Positions 26,794 to 35,956 of a DNA stretch of 64,000 bases are shown one piece after another. The stretch is from contig JAPPNF010000171.1 in the NCBI GenBank assembly GCA_028818755.1, forward strand, positions 1-64,000, in the 5' to 3' direction. A model generated the notes under the pieces. It did not search any database, had not been told where the DNA came from, and worked only from the letters and a program-made list of their open reading frames with translations. Numbering within the stretch: position 1 is the first letter of the stretch; every line of letters begins with the position of its first letter. Made by a program: the position numbers and the translations under genes. Source of the stretch: Deltaproteobacteria bacterium. GTDB lineage: Bacteria; Desulfobacterota; Binatia; UBA9968; JAJDTQ01.

Positions 26794-27321
26794 GTGAAGG
26801 TATTCCTTACGAAACTCGGCGTCGCCTGGGACCGTTTCCTGGACGTTTCCCTGGTGATCTCCGCCGTGGCGGTGGTCCTCGCCTCCCTGTTCACGCTTTC
26901 CGACATCGCGAGCCGGCAGTTCTTCGCCTCGGCCCTGGGCTGGGCCATCGAGCTCGCGGAGTATTGCCTCCTCTACCTGGCATTCTTCGGCGCGGCCTGG
27001 CTCTTGCGGGAGGACGGCCACGTCAAGGTGGAGGTGGTGGTGGAGGTGCTGGGCGCCAGGAACCAGGCGTTGCTGGGGATGGTGACTTCGGCCGTCGGCG
27101 TGCTGGTCACCGGGGTTCTGGCCTACTTCGCCACCACCACCACCGTCATGGAGTATATGGCCGGCACCAAGATGTACGAGAGCCCCCTCAAGCCGCCGCT
27201 CTATCCCCTGCTGATCCCCATCCCCGTCGGCGCCGCGTCCCTGTGCATCCAGTTCATGCGCCGAACTTGCAGCTATTACCGCCGCTGGCAAGACGCACGG
27301 ACGCCGGAGGGCGGGCAATGA
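26794..27321 (+). CDS. dctQ: TRAP transporter small permease (DctQ)
   Basis: A 175-residue protein with four transmembrane segments, beginning with VSLVISAVAVVLASLFTLSDIASRQFF; the conserved ELAEYCLLYLAFFGAAWLLREDGHVKVEVV segment is the DctQ signature. It has a GTG start at 26794. It forms the inner-membrane complex with DctM. The stop codon overlaps an ATG that opens a 12-codon mini-frame reaching to three bases before dctM. Confidence 0.9.
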   Translation: MKVFLTKLGVAWDRFLDVSLVISAVAVVLASLFTLSDIASRQFFASALGWAIELAEYCLLYLAFFGAAWLLREDGHVKVEVVVEVLGARNQALLGMVTSAVGVLVTGVLAYFATTTTVMEYMAGTKMYESPLKPPLYPLLIPIPVGAASLCIQFMRRTCSYYRRWQDARTPEGGQ

Positions 27322-27356
27322 ACGCGCGTTTCTCCAACCCCTTCATCCTCCGTTAA
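27318..27356 (+). other. 12-codon mini-frame bridging dctQ and dctM
   Basis: The ATG overlaps the dctQ TGA and the frame ends in TAA four bases before the dctM ATG. The DctM start has no clear Shine-Dalgarno sequence, so ribosomes finishing this mini-frame could restart on dctM. It may also be chance; the peptide (MNARFSNPFILR) is not recognised. Confidence 0.3.
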
Positions 27357-27360
27357 CGCC

Positions 27361-28671
27361 ATGGATTGGCCGCTCCTGCTGCTGACGTTCTTCTCGGTCA
27401 TCGTCGTGCTGCTGATGACCGGCCTGCCCATCGCCTTCGTGTTCATGCTGGTGACCGCCGGCGGCGCGTTGACCCTTTGGGGCGGCGGTCCGGGCATGGA
27501 GCTGGTGGTGCTGAACATACAGACCGCGCTGTCCACGTTCACGCTGCTGGCGATCGTGGAATTCACCCTCATGGGCATGGTGATCTTCCATTCCGGCATG
27601 GGCAACACCATGCTCAGGGTGCTGGGCGACTGGCTGGGAGCCGTACCGGGACGCCTGTCCATCCTCGGCATCGCCTTCGCCACCCTGTTCGCCACCATGA
27701 GCGGCTCTTCCCTGGCCAGCTCCACGGTCATGGCCACCGTGCTGACGCCGGAGATGGAGAAGCAGGGCTACAAGAAGCCCATGAGCCTGGGACCCATCCT
27801 GGGCGGCGGCGGGCTCGCCATGATGATCCCGCCCAGCGGCCTCGCCATCATCCTGGCGGCCATCGCCAAGATCTCCGTGGCCAAGATCCTCATCGGTGGG
27901 GCCGTCCCCGGGCTCATGCTGGCCGCCCTCTACATGATCTACATCGTCACCCGGGCGGCGATCCAGAAGGACCTCGCTCCGGCCTACGCGGTGGAGCTGC
28001 CGCCGCTGCCGCGCCGCGTGTACGATACCGTGGTCTACGTCGTACCCCTCGGCCTGATCGTCTTCCTCACCCTGGGGCTCATCTTTCTCGGCGTAGCGAC
28101 CCCGTCCCAGTCCGCCGTCACCGGCGCCCTGGGAGCGTTCATCCTCGCCGCCCTCTACGGCAAGCTCGACTGGAACCTGGTGAAGGTGTCGCTCCGCGGC
28201 ACCGTCCGGGTGTCCACCATGATCCTGATGATCTTCGCCTCCTCCGCGACCTTCAGCCAGATCATGGCCTTCGCGGGCATCACCCGCGGGATCAGCAACT
28301 TCGTCGCCGGCCTCGAGGTAGCGCCCATCCTGATCATCATCGGCATGATGATCGTCGTGCTCATCCTGGGCATGATCATGGAGGTGGTGACTATCTTCAT
28401 GGTCACCATCCCGATCTTCATGCCTGTGGTGATCGCCCTGGGATTCGATCCGGTGTGGTTCGGGCTGCTGATGCTGCTCAACGCCGAGATGGCCCTGACC
28501 TCGCCGCCCTTCGGCACGAGCCTCTTCGCGGTGAAGGCCGCGGCGCCGCCCGACACCACCATGCGCGACGTCTATGTCTCCGCGCTGCCCTTCCTGGCCT
28601 GCGACCTGGTGGTGCTGGTCCTGCTGATCGCCTTCCCGGGCATCGCGTTGTGGCTGCCGAACATGTTGTAA
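27361..28671 (+). CDS. dctM: TRAP transporter large permease (DctM)
   Basis: A 436-residue polytopic protein of the DctM family, the ion-coupled channel of the TRAP importer. Conserved parts: VLLMTGLPIAFVFMLV, FATLFATMSGSSLASSTVMATVLTPEM, LGGGGLAMMIPPSGLAIILAAIAKISVAKIL, and the GLIFLGVATPSQSAVTGALGAF region. It directly follows dctQ. Together DctPQM should import an organic acid or a related anion used by neighbouring enzymes. Confidence 0.94.
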   Translation: MDWPLLLLTFFSVIVVLLMTGLPIAFVFMLVTAGGALTLWGGGPGMELVVLNIQTALSTFTLLAIVEFTLMGMVIFHSGMGNTMLRVLGDWLGAVPGRLSILGIAFATLFATMSGSSLASSTVMATVLTPEMEKQGYKKPMSLGPILGGGGLAMMIPPSGLAIILAAIAKISVAKILIGGAVPGLMLAALYMIYIVTRAAIQKDLAPAYAVELPPLPRRVYDTVVYVVPLGLIVFLTLGLIFLGVATPSQSAVTGALGAFILAALYGKLDWNLVKVSLRGTVRVSTMILMIFASSATFSQIMAFAGITRGISNFVAGLEVAPILIIIGMMIVVLILGMIMEVVTIFMVTIPIFMPVVIALGFDPVWFGLLMLLNAEMALTSPPFGTSLFAVKAAAPPDTTMRDVYVSALPFLACDLVVLVLLIAFPGIALWLPNML

Positions 28672-28882
28672 GGGAGCTCTCGCGCGGCAAAGCCGGCGCA
28701 TCGAACGGAAAGGAGGTTCGTAGAAGCGGTTGAAATGAAATCCTGGCGTGACGGGACCCGACCATCATGGGACGACCTCAATGACCCTCGGCAACGACTT
28801 TGGCACCACCGTCGACAGCGGGCCGCACCACTTATCGGGAGGCAAATGCCCAAGTAACGTGAGTCCGAAAGGAGAGAAGACC

Positions 28883-29917
28883 ATGAAGCGCCTACGCAAG
28901 CTGACGGGTATCGTTCTCATAGCCGCATTCGTGTTTCCGTTCCTCACGTTTTCCGATGTCGCCCTCGCGCAAAAGAAGGAAAAGATCGTCGTATCGCACC
29001 CTCCGGGGTTCGTGATCGGGATTCTCGACTTCCTCAAGGCCATGGGGCCCCACCTGGATGAATTCAACCTCGAGCTCAGCCTCATTCCGGTCCGCGGCGG
29101 CGCGGACAACGCGACCACGGCCGCGTCCGGACGGGCCGACGTGGCCATGACCTCCATTTCCCCGGTGGTCAACGTGGCGCTGCAGGGCGGTCCCATCAAG
29201 ATCATCAACATCTACGGTTTCGAGGACAGCGAGCACCGGACCGGCACCGTGATCGCCGTCCGGAGCGAAATCAAGGACTGGAAGGGATTGAAAGGCAAGA
29301 TCCTGGGGACCCACCGGCTGGGTTCCCTCAGCGAGATTACCGCCCGCATCCTCCTCAAGGCCAACGGCCTCGAGCCCGGAAAGGACGTCGATATCATCGA
29401 GCTGCCGTTCGGCGGCATGGCGCCGTCCCTCAAGCGGAACCAAGTCCAGGCGCTGGCGTTCTTCCCGCCGTATGTCGCGAAGGTCTACAACGAGGGGTAC
29501 GGGCACGAGCTGGCCAAGACATCGGACGTGATCCCGAAGTTCGCTCGCGAGGGCTGGATCGCCAACAACTCGTTCCTGGAGAAGAGACCCGACGCGGCGT
29601 TGCGGCTGATGAAGGTTATTCTGCTGACGACCTACGATCTGTCCCGTATGAGCAACGAGCAGTATATCGAGCTGATCACCAGCCTCTGGAAGGGCGACAC
29701 CTCCATACTGCCGGACCTGGCGAAGTACAAGATGCTGCGGGACCTGTTCGTTTACGACCCGGGTGCCGTGAAGGACGCGGTGAAGACTCACGTCGACATC
29801 ATGCGCGACTTCAAGGTCGTGAAGAACGTACCTGACGGATTCCTCGATTCGCTGATCGACATATCCGTCATGAAACGGGCGTACGACGAGTTGCGCGCTG
29901 CAAAGCGTTTGCCGTAG
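28883..29917 (+). CDS. ABC transporter substrate-binding protein (NitT/TauT, NMT1-like)
   Basis: A 344-residue secreted protein with a signal peptide ending near ALA-QKKEK (about residue 29). The mature part follows the NMT1/THI5-like pattern: FNLELSLIPVRGGADNATTAASGRADVAMTSISPVVNVALQGGP, then DWKGLKGKILGTHRLGSL. AAAGGAGAG precedes the ATG. It heads an ABC importer with an ATPase and two permeases, followed by two amidohydrolases. The ligand is likely a sulfonate, pyrimidine or other nitrogen-containing compound, but this is inferred from family and context. Confidence 0.88.
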   Translation: MKRLRKLTGIVLIAAFVFPFLTFSDVALAQKKEKIVVSHPPGFVIGILDFLKAMGPHLDEFNLELSLIPVRGGADNATTAASGRADVAMTSISPVVNVALQGGPIKIINIYGFEDSEHRTGTVIAVRSEIKDWKGLKGKILGTHRLGSLSEITARILLKANGLEPGKDVDIIELPFGGMAPSLKRNQVQALAFFPPYVAKVYNEGYGHELAKTSDVIPKFAREGWIANNSFLEKRPDAALRLMKVILLTTYDLSRMSNEQYIELITSLWKGDTSILPDLAKYKMLRDLFVYDPGAVKDAVKTHVDIMRDFKVVKNVPDGFLDSLIDISVMKRAYDELRAAKRLP

Positions 29918-30037
29918 AGGGCAGCAACGGATCCCACGTCCGACTGCATCAGGTGCGGCGTCCCTCACGGGGGATGCCGCGCCTGACCGTGCGTGTTGCT
30001 CGCGGATCGAGGGCGTTGACCGAGGGAAGGCGGACGA

Positions 30038-30805
30038 ATGGCCACGCAGGGCCGGCTCGCCGTAGAGTCGGTATCGAAGTCATACCCGGTGCGGGAAGGA
30101 GCCGTTGTCGCCCTGTCGGACGTCACCTTCGAGGTGGGTGCCGGACAGTTCGTCGTGCTCATCGGCCCGAGCGGTTGCGGGAAGAGCACCTTGCTCCACT
30201 GCATCGGCGGTTTCGTAGAGCTCACCGACGGGAACATCCGCCTCGACGATTCGGATATCCGCGGCCCCGGCCCCGACCGGGGGATCGTCTTTCAGCGCGA
30301 AGCCCTGTTCCCGTGGATGACGGTGGAAGACAATCTGCGCGCGGCGCTGCGCCCCAAGGGGATTACCGGAGGCAGTGCGGAGGAACTGATCGACACCTAC
30401 CTCAAGGCCGTGGGCCTCGGCGAGAGCCGCCGGCTGTACCCGAGAGAGCTTTCCGGCGGCATGCAGCAACGGGCGGCCATCGCGCGCACCCTCATCTACC
30501 AGCCGAGCGTGCTGCTGCTGGACGAGCCCCTGGGCGCGCTGGACGCCCAGACGCGCGAGCTGATGAAGGAGTGGCTCGTGGGCATCTGGCTCAAGGAGGA
30601 GAAGACCGTCGTCTACGTCACCCACGACCTGGACGAGGCGGTGTTCCTGGCGCAAAAGGTGGTGGTGCTGAGCGCCCGGCCCGGGCGCGTCAAACGCATC
30701 GTGGACGTCAACCTCCGGTACCCGCGGGACCGCCGGGACCCGCGCTACGAAGAGAAACGGGAGCTGCTGTGGAAGCTGATCCGGGACGAGGTCCGGTTCG
30801 ACTGA
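30038..30805 (+). CDS. ABC transporter ATP-binding protein (NitT/TauT type)
   Basis: A 255-residue ATPase with Walker A GPSGCGKST, Q-loop FQREALFPWMTV, signature LSGGMQQR, Walker B VLLLDEPLGALD and the switch histidine in YVTHDLDEA. It energises the importer formed with the permeases at 30808 and 31631. The C-terminal VVLSARPGRVKRIVDV block is typical of SsuB/TauB-like proteins. Confidence 0.95.
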   Translation: MATQGRLAVESVSKSYPVREGAVVALSDVTFEVGAGQFVVLIGPSGCGKSTLLHCIGGFVELTDGNIRLDDSDIRGPGPDRGIVFQREALFPWMTVEDNLRAALRPKGITGGSAEELIDTYLKAVGLGESRRLYPRELSGGMQQRAAIARTLIYQPSVLLLDEPLGALDAQTRELMKEWLVGIWLKEEKTVVYVTHDLDEAVFLAQKVVVLSARPGRVKRIVDVNLRYPRDRRDPRYEEKRELLWKLIRDEVRFD

Positions 30806-30807
30806 GC

Positions 30808-31572
30808 ATGCGCAGAATGAGCCGCGCCCTGCTCGACGGCGTCCTCTACTTCTACCCGCTGTTCATCCTGGCCGCCGTGTGGGAGATCGGCACGGCGTTC
30901 GAGCTGATCGGCGAGGACGTGCTGCCGCGCCTGGACTACGTCTTCGCAACCCTTTGGCGGGGCCTCGGCGACGGTGAGCTGTTGTGGCACACCGGCGTGA
31001 GCCTGTTCCGGGTGGCCGGCGGCCTGGTCATCGCCTGCCTGCTGGGCGTGGCCTTCGGTCTGTGGACCGGCCTTTCGAAACGCTGGGACGCCTACCTGAT
31101 GCCCCTCCTGGTGGGGTCCCAGGCCTTTCCCCGGTCGGCCCTGCTGCCGCTCTTCATCGTGTGGCTGGGACTGGGCGAGACCCAGAAGCTGGTGGTCATC
31201 GTCTCTGTGGCCTTCTTCCCCATCATGATCAACACCTACGAGGGGTTGAAGCGCGTCAACGAGTCCCACGTCTGGGCCGCCCGTTCCATGGGCTACAGCA
31301 ACCGGGAGATCCTCCGCCTCGTGAAGATTCCCTCGATTCTGCCCTACATCATCAGCGGACTCCGCATCGCGGTGCCCATGAGCGTCACCATGATGGTGGT
31401 GGCCGAGATGGTGGGAGCCTATTCCGGCCTGGGACAGTTGGTCATCATCGCGGGACAGACCTACGAGCTTGCCAAGATGTTCGCCGGCATCGTGCTCCTG
31501 GGTCTGATGGGCCTGTTGCTGGACAGCGCCGTCGAAGCGTTGGGGCGCTGGACCACGCCCTGGAACCGCTAG
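30808..31572 (+). CDS. ABC transporter permease (NitT/TauT type), first
   Basis: A 254-residue inner-membrane permease with about six transmembrane segments. The EAA loop is visible as the region ESHVWAARSMGYSNREILRLVKIPSILPYIISGLRIA. It starts two bases after the ATPase stop. With the second permease at 31631 it probably forms a heterodimeric channel. Confidence 0.92.
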   Translation: MRRMSRALLDGVLYFYPLFILAAVWEIGTAFELIGEDVLPRLDYVFATLWRGLGDGELLWHTGVSLFRVAGGLVIACLLGVAFGLWTGLSKRWDAYLMPLLVGSQAFPRSALLPLFIVWLGLGETQKLVVIVSVAFFPIMINTYEGLKRVNESHVWAARSMGYSNREILRLVKIPSILPYIISGLRIAVPMSVTMMVVAEMVGAYSGLGQLVIIAGQTYELAKMFAGIVLLGLMGLLLDSAVEALGRWTTPWNR

Positions 31573-31630
31573 GAGCGGTCCGACGGCGTGGCGTTCACCA
31601 GGATTTCGCGAGAAAGGACAGGGTCGCGTG

Positions 31631-32392
31631 ATGGAGCGTTTGCGCAGTCTGGGTCCGGGGCTGACCTCGTTTGCGGTTGTCGCACTGGTGTGGGAGAGCA
31701 TCTCTCAAAGCGGCCTCGTGCCCCGCTACTTCCTGCCGCCGCTCAGCGCCGTCCTGGAGGAAGCGTGGCTGCTCCTGGTGCGGGACTCTTCCCTCTACGG
31801 CGACATCGGCATCAGCATCGTGCGCATCGGCGCCGGGTTCGCGCTGTCCCTGGCGTTCGGCGTCGTGTGCGGGACGGCCGCGGGGTTGAGCCGCAGGGCG
31901 GAGAGCTTCCTGGTGCCGTCTATCGGCACCATCGCTCCCGTGCCCAAGGTGGCGTTCCTGCCGCTCTTCGTGGTGTGGTTCGGGATCGGCGAGCTGGCGA
32001 AGATACTCGTGGTCTTCGCCAACAACTTCTACCAGCTCTTCGTCAACACCTTCTCCGGCATCAAGGAAATCGACCAGCGCTACCTGTGGGCGGCCGCTTC
32101 CATGGGGTTCTCCCGCTACGAGCTGATCCGCTACGTGGTGCTGCCGGGATCGCTGCCCTACATCATCAGCGGAGCGCGCATCACGGCGCCGGTGGCCGTC
32201 GTCATCATCGTCCTGGCGGAGATGGTCGCGGCGCGTAACGGCATCGGGTTCTTTACCTACCAGATGGCCAGGGACTACCGCCTGGCGGAAATGTTCGTCG
32301 GCCTGGGCGTGCTGGGCGTCATCTCCATCGGGTTCGACGCCCTCGTCAGCGCCGTCGGCCGGCGCCTGACTCACTGGGAGCCCACCTCATGA
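31631..32392 (+). CDS. ABC transporter permease (NitT/TauT type), second
   Basis: A 253-residue permease homologous to the previous one, with the EAA loop EIDQRYLWAAASMGFSRYELIRYVVLPGSLPYIISGARI. A GTG three bases earlier (31628) is an alternative start; AAAGGA lies upstream. Its TGA overlaps the ATG of the first amidohydrolase (ATGA), tying the importer to that enzyme. Confidence 0.92.
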   Translation: MERLRSLGPGLTSFAVVALVWESISQSGLVPRYFLPPLSAVLEEAWLLLVRDSSLYGDIGISIVRIGAGFALSLAFGVVCGTAAGLSRRAESFLVPSIGTIAPVPKVAFLPLFVVWFGIGELAKILVVFANNFYQLFVNTFSGIKEIDQRYLWAAASMGFSRYELIRYVVLPGSLPYIISGARITAPVAVVIIVLAEMVAARNGIGFFTYQMARDYRLAEMFVGLGVLGVISIGFDALVSAVGRRLTHWEPTS

Positions 32393-33831
32393 GCACCGAG
32401 AAGATCATCCTCGCCGGCACCCTGCTGTGTTCGGCATCCGAGCCCGTGCTCCGGAACCGGCTGGTGCGGATATCAGGAGACCGGATCGACGCCGTCGAGC
32501 CGCTGCCGGACACCTTCCCGGCGGATGGACGCGACGTGGTGGATGCGCGCGACAAGGTCGTCATCCCCGGCTTCGTCAACGCGCACACGCACCACACCGA
32601 GATCCTGCAGCGAAGCCTCCGGGACGCGCTGCCCTTCGAGCTGTGGCATTTCGAAAGGCGCGGGACCGAGGACATCCTCGATCCGGACTACGACGACCTG
32701 CTCGCCGCCAACCACATCGCCCTGCTGGAATCCCTCAAGCACGGGACCACCAGCGTCCTGCACCATCTCTCCAGAAGACGCGCCATCGACCTCACCGAGG
32801 TCCGGGCCTGCATCGATGCCGCCCAACGGCTCGGCGTGCGCACGGCCATCGCGCCGTCGGCCACCGACGGCGGCTGGCGCGCCGTCCCGGCGCGGGAAGC
32901 GTCCGAGACCGGCGCGGCGGAGATCGCGGGCGTGAAGCGGGCGCTGGACCTCATCGCCCAGGGCCCGGACCATGTCATGGGCGTGGTCGCACCCACTTCG
33001 CTCCACACCTGCTCGGACAGCTTCCTGACCGAGTGCCTCGCCATCGCCGAGGACAGGGACCTCGTCGTTCACACTCACTTCATGGAAACCCGCTCGGAGG
33101 CGCAACAACGGTCGGCGGACGGCGAAACGCCGGTTCGAAGAGCCGCGCGCCTCGGGCTTCTGAAGGCCGGCGTGTCCCTGGCCCATGCCGTGCACCTCAC
33201 CGATGAGGAGCTGGACCTCCTGGGCGAGAAGCAGCCGGCGGTGGTCCACAATCCGTCCAGCAACGCCAAGCTCGGGAGCGGCTTGGCACGGGTGCGGGAA
33301 ATGCTGGATCGAGGCGTTACCGTCGCACTGGGCTCCGACGGCGGCGACACCAGCGACGGCTATTCGATGTTCGACCAGATGAAGATGGCGGCGGTCATGC
33401 GCCGTTGCAGCGTCACGGAGTTCGAGTCCTGGATCACGGCGCGGGAAGCCTTCGCCATGGCCACCACGGGAGGGGCCGCGGTGCTCGGCATCCAGGCCGG
33501 CCGCATCGCACCCGGTCACCTCGCTGACATCTGCATCCTCAAGCCCCGCACGCGCATGTGGCCGTCCACCGAGCTGGTGCAGAGCCTCGTCTACTCCGAG
33601 AACGGCCGCAGCGTCGACACCGTGCTGGTGGGCGGCGAGGTCTTGCTGGAGGACGGCCGGAGCCTGCGCATCGACGAGGCCGAGCTGGCGCGTCAGGCCG
33701 AGAAGCTGGCAGCGAAGGTCGACAGCGCACGTCAGAAGTGGGCGGAACGGAAGCGTGACCCCGAGGTAATGGAGAGAGAGCGTGCCGCGGAGGAGAGTTA
33801 CCGGGAAGCGGCGGCGACAGCGGCGCGGTGA
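32389..33831 (+). CDS. ATZ/TRZ-type amidohydrolase, tandem copy 1
   Basis: A 480-residue metal-dependent deaminase/chlorohydrolase-family amidohydrolase (subtype III, like TrzN, AtzA or 8-oxoguanine deaminase). Metal-binding residues are in NAHTHHTE, VVHTHFMETRSE, LAHAVHLTD and LGSDGGDTSDG; PAVVHNPSSNAKLGSG is the typical late motif. Such enzymes remove an amino or halide group from a heterocyclic ring. The start overlaps the permease stop, so the substrate is probably what the ABC system imports. The C-terminal tail (RERAAEESYREAA) recurs in a relic at 40607. Confidence 0.9.
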   Translation: MSTEKIILAGTLLCSASEPVLRNRLVRISGDRIDAVEPLPDTFPADGRDVVDARDKVVIPGFVNAHTHHTEILQRSLRDALPFELWHFERRGTEDILDPDYDDLLAANHIALLESLKHGTTSVLHHLSRRRAIDLTEVRACIDAAQRLGVRTAIAPSATDGGWRAVPAREASETGAAEIAGVKRALDLIAQGPDHVMGVVAPTSLHTCSDSFLTECLAIAEDRDLVVHTHFMETRSEAQQRSADGETPVRRAARLGLLKAGVSLAHAVHLTDEELDLLGEKQPAVVHNPSSNAKLGSGLARVREMLDRGVTVALGSDGGDTSDGYSMFDQMKMAAVMRRCSVTEFESWITAREAFAMATTGGAAVLGIQAGRIAPGHLADICILKPRTRMWPSTELVQSLVYSENGRSVDTVLVGGEVLLEDGRSLRIDEAELARQAEKLAAKVDSARQKWAERKRDPEVMERERAAEESYREAAATAAR

Positions 33832-33933
33832 CAAACTGCCGCCTGCCGCGGCGGGGCACGGCGCCTTTTCCGGTCCGCGCTCCGTCGCCACGATCTCCGA
33901 GTCAGGCGGCTTCGCCGGATTGGAGCGACACGC

Positions 33934-35385
33934 ATGACGGACGCAAAGTTCATCCTGGCCGGAACCCTGCTCACTTCGGCTTCGGAGCCCGTGCTCAGGG
34001 ACCGGCTGATCCGCATCCGCGGGGACGTTGTCGAGAGCGTCGAGCCGTTGCCGCCCGCGCCGCCGGAAACGTCCACCGGTGCGCTCGTCATCGATGCGCG
34101 CGACAAGGTCGTCATGCCCGGCCTGATCAACGCTCATTGCCACCACACCGAAGTGTTGCAGCGGAGCCTTCGGGACCGCGTTCCCTTCGAGCTTTGGCTC
34201 CCGGAACGGCGCGGCATCGAGGACGCCCTGGACCTCGGCTACGACGACCTGTTGGCGGCCAACCACATCGCCCTCCTGGAGAACCTGAAGCACGGCGCCG
34301 CCACCGTGCTCCACCACCTGTCCCGGCGCGGCGCCGTGGACCTGCAAGAGATTCGGGCCTGTATCGAGGCGGCCGACCGTATCGGCATCCGCACGTTCAT
34401 TGCGCCCTCGGTAGCGGACGTGGGCTGGCGGCGCGTCGTCCCGGCCCAGGAGGCGTCCGCCGCGGCACTCCAGGAACTCGATCGTCTCGGCCAAGCCCTG
34501 GACCTCGTCGCCGACGGACCGGCGACCGTCAAGGGCGTTGTCGCGCCCAGCTCGCCGCACACCTGCACGGACGACTTCCTGGGCCGCTGCCTGGCAATGG
34601 CCGAGGACAGGGGCCTGCTCATGCACACCCATTTCCTGGAAACCCGGGTTGAGGCCACCCAGCGCACCGCTGGCGGCGAAACCACGGTGGACCGCGCGTC
34701 ACGGCTCGGCCTGCTCCGGCCCGAGACTTCCCTGGCCCACGCGGTGCACCTCACCGACCGGGAGCTTGACCTCCTCAAGGACAAACAGCCGGCGGTGGTC
34801 CACAACCCGTGCAGCAACGCCAAGCTCGGCAGCGGCATCGCGCGCATCCGCGAAATGCTGGACCGGGGCATCACCGTGGCCCTGGGCTCGGATGGCGGCG
34901 ACACCAGCGACGGCTATTCCATATTCGATCAGATGAAGATGGCGGCGCTCATGCGGCGCCCAAGCGAGCCGGACTTCAACGGCTGGATCACCGCGACGGA
35001 GAGTCTGGCCATGGCCACCATCGGCGCGGCCAAGGCATTGGGGCTGCGAACCGGCAGGATTGCGCCGGGCCATCTGGCCGACGTCTGCATCCTGAAACCC
35101 GGCACCCGGATGTGGCCGGCCGCGGACCTGGCGCAGGCTCTCGTCTATTCCGAGAACGGAAGCAGCGTCGACACGGTGCTTGTGGGCGGCAACGTCGTGC
35201 TGGAGAATGGCGAGAGCCCGCACATCGACGAAGCCGTGTTAGGCCGTCAGGCACGAGAACTGGCCGAACGAGTCGAGCGGGCGAGAAGCGAGAGGGCTGC
35301 GCGCAAACTCGCGCCGGAAATCGCCGAACGCCTCCAGGCCGCGGAGCATGAGTATCGCGAAGCCGCGCCGATGCCCAGGAAGTAA
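33934..35385 (+). CDS. ATZ/TRZ-type amidohydrolase, tandem copy 2
   Basis: A 483-residue paralogue of the preceding gene, similar over its whole length with the same metal motifs: NAHCHHTE, LMHTHFLETRVE, LAHAVHLTD and LGSDGGDTSDG. Differences cluster in the N-terminal 60 residues and around 140-190, near where the ring substrate binds in the family, so the two copies may act on related but different compounds. GGAG lies upstream of the ATG. It is the last gene of the plus-strand catabolic block before an island of unrelated genes. Confidence 0.9.
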   Translation: MTDAKFILAGTLLTSASEPVLRDRLIRIRGDVVESVEPLPPAPPETSTGALVIDARDKVVMPGLINAHCHHTEVLQRSLRDRVPFELWLPERRGIEDALDLGYDDLLAANHIALLENLKHGAATVLHHLSRRGAVDLQEIRACIEAADRIGIRTFIAPSVADVGWRRVVPAQEASAAALQELDRLGQALDLVADGPATVKGVVAPSSPHTCTDDFLGRCLAMAEDRGLLMHTHFLETRVEATQRTAGGETTVDRASRLGLLRPETSLAHAVHLTDRELDLLKDKQPAVVHNPCSNAKLGSGIARIREMLDRGITVALGSDGGDTSDGYSIFDQMKMAALMRRPSEPDFNGWITATESLAMATIGAAKALGLRTGRIAPGHLADVCILKPGTRMWPAADLAQALVYSENGSSVDTVLVGGNVVLENGESPHIDEAVLGRQARELAERVERARSERAARKLAPEIAERLQAAEHEYREAAPMPRK

Positions 35386-35956
35386 GCAAACGCGAACACG
35401 ACAACCGTTAGACGAGCACCAAACGGTTCCGGAGTCAGACAGACGGGTTTGACGTCTGGTGAACCACGCACGGCCCGCGATGTGACCGACGGCTACGCCG
35501 CGGACTGGACGGTGGAGCAATTGCGCGAACCTGCCAGCGGATTGCCGACCGCATCGACGAGCTGACAGGGGCCAGACGCCCCGGCCACACACCCCGGCCT
35601 GTCAAAACCACGGCCTCTGTCCGTCCACTCGGAGGGGCGCACGCCGGTCAGACGGTCCGCCTTCGCGCATTCTCGAGCTGGTCTGATTTTCAACTGCAAT
35701 ACAGTTTTCCACTCTTGTCGTTGGCGCGCACGGCAAGGGACAGGGAATCCCATGCCCATACAGCGAAATGGCGTCTCGGCGGCAGGATGATCCAGCCGTG
35801 GTCGTCGCCCACGGCCGACAAGTCTTCCTCTGGCGGGCCACGGGGGAGTGTTCTGGAACTGGTTGCCGTGTTGAAGGATCTGGGGCTGCTCCAAATTCCA
35901 GAACCCCAGTCAACCGCCCGACTACGCATCGCCAAGTACAGTGTATCGAATGTGAA
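35386..35956. other. 571-base stretch without a supported gene
   Basis: No frame here gives a recognisable protein. Short open stretches on both strands lack ribosome-binding sites and family sequence. The composition shifts toward lower GC at its right end, where the island genes begin. I see no transposase remnant, tRNA or direct-repeat attachment site. It probably represents decayed sequence at the left junction of the island. Confidence 0.6.

Noticed and set aside
35386-35956. Transposase or integrase remnant at the left side of the island
   Set aside because: No frame in this stretch shows recombinase motifs, and I found no matching direct repeats at the two sides of the island.
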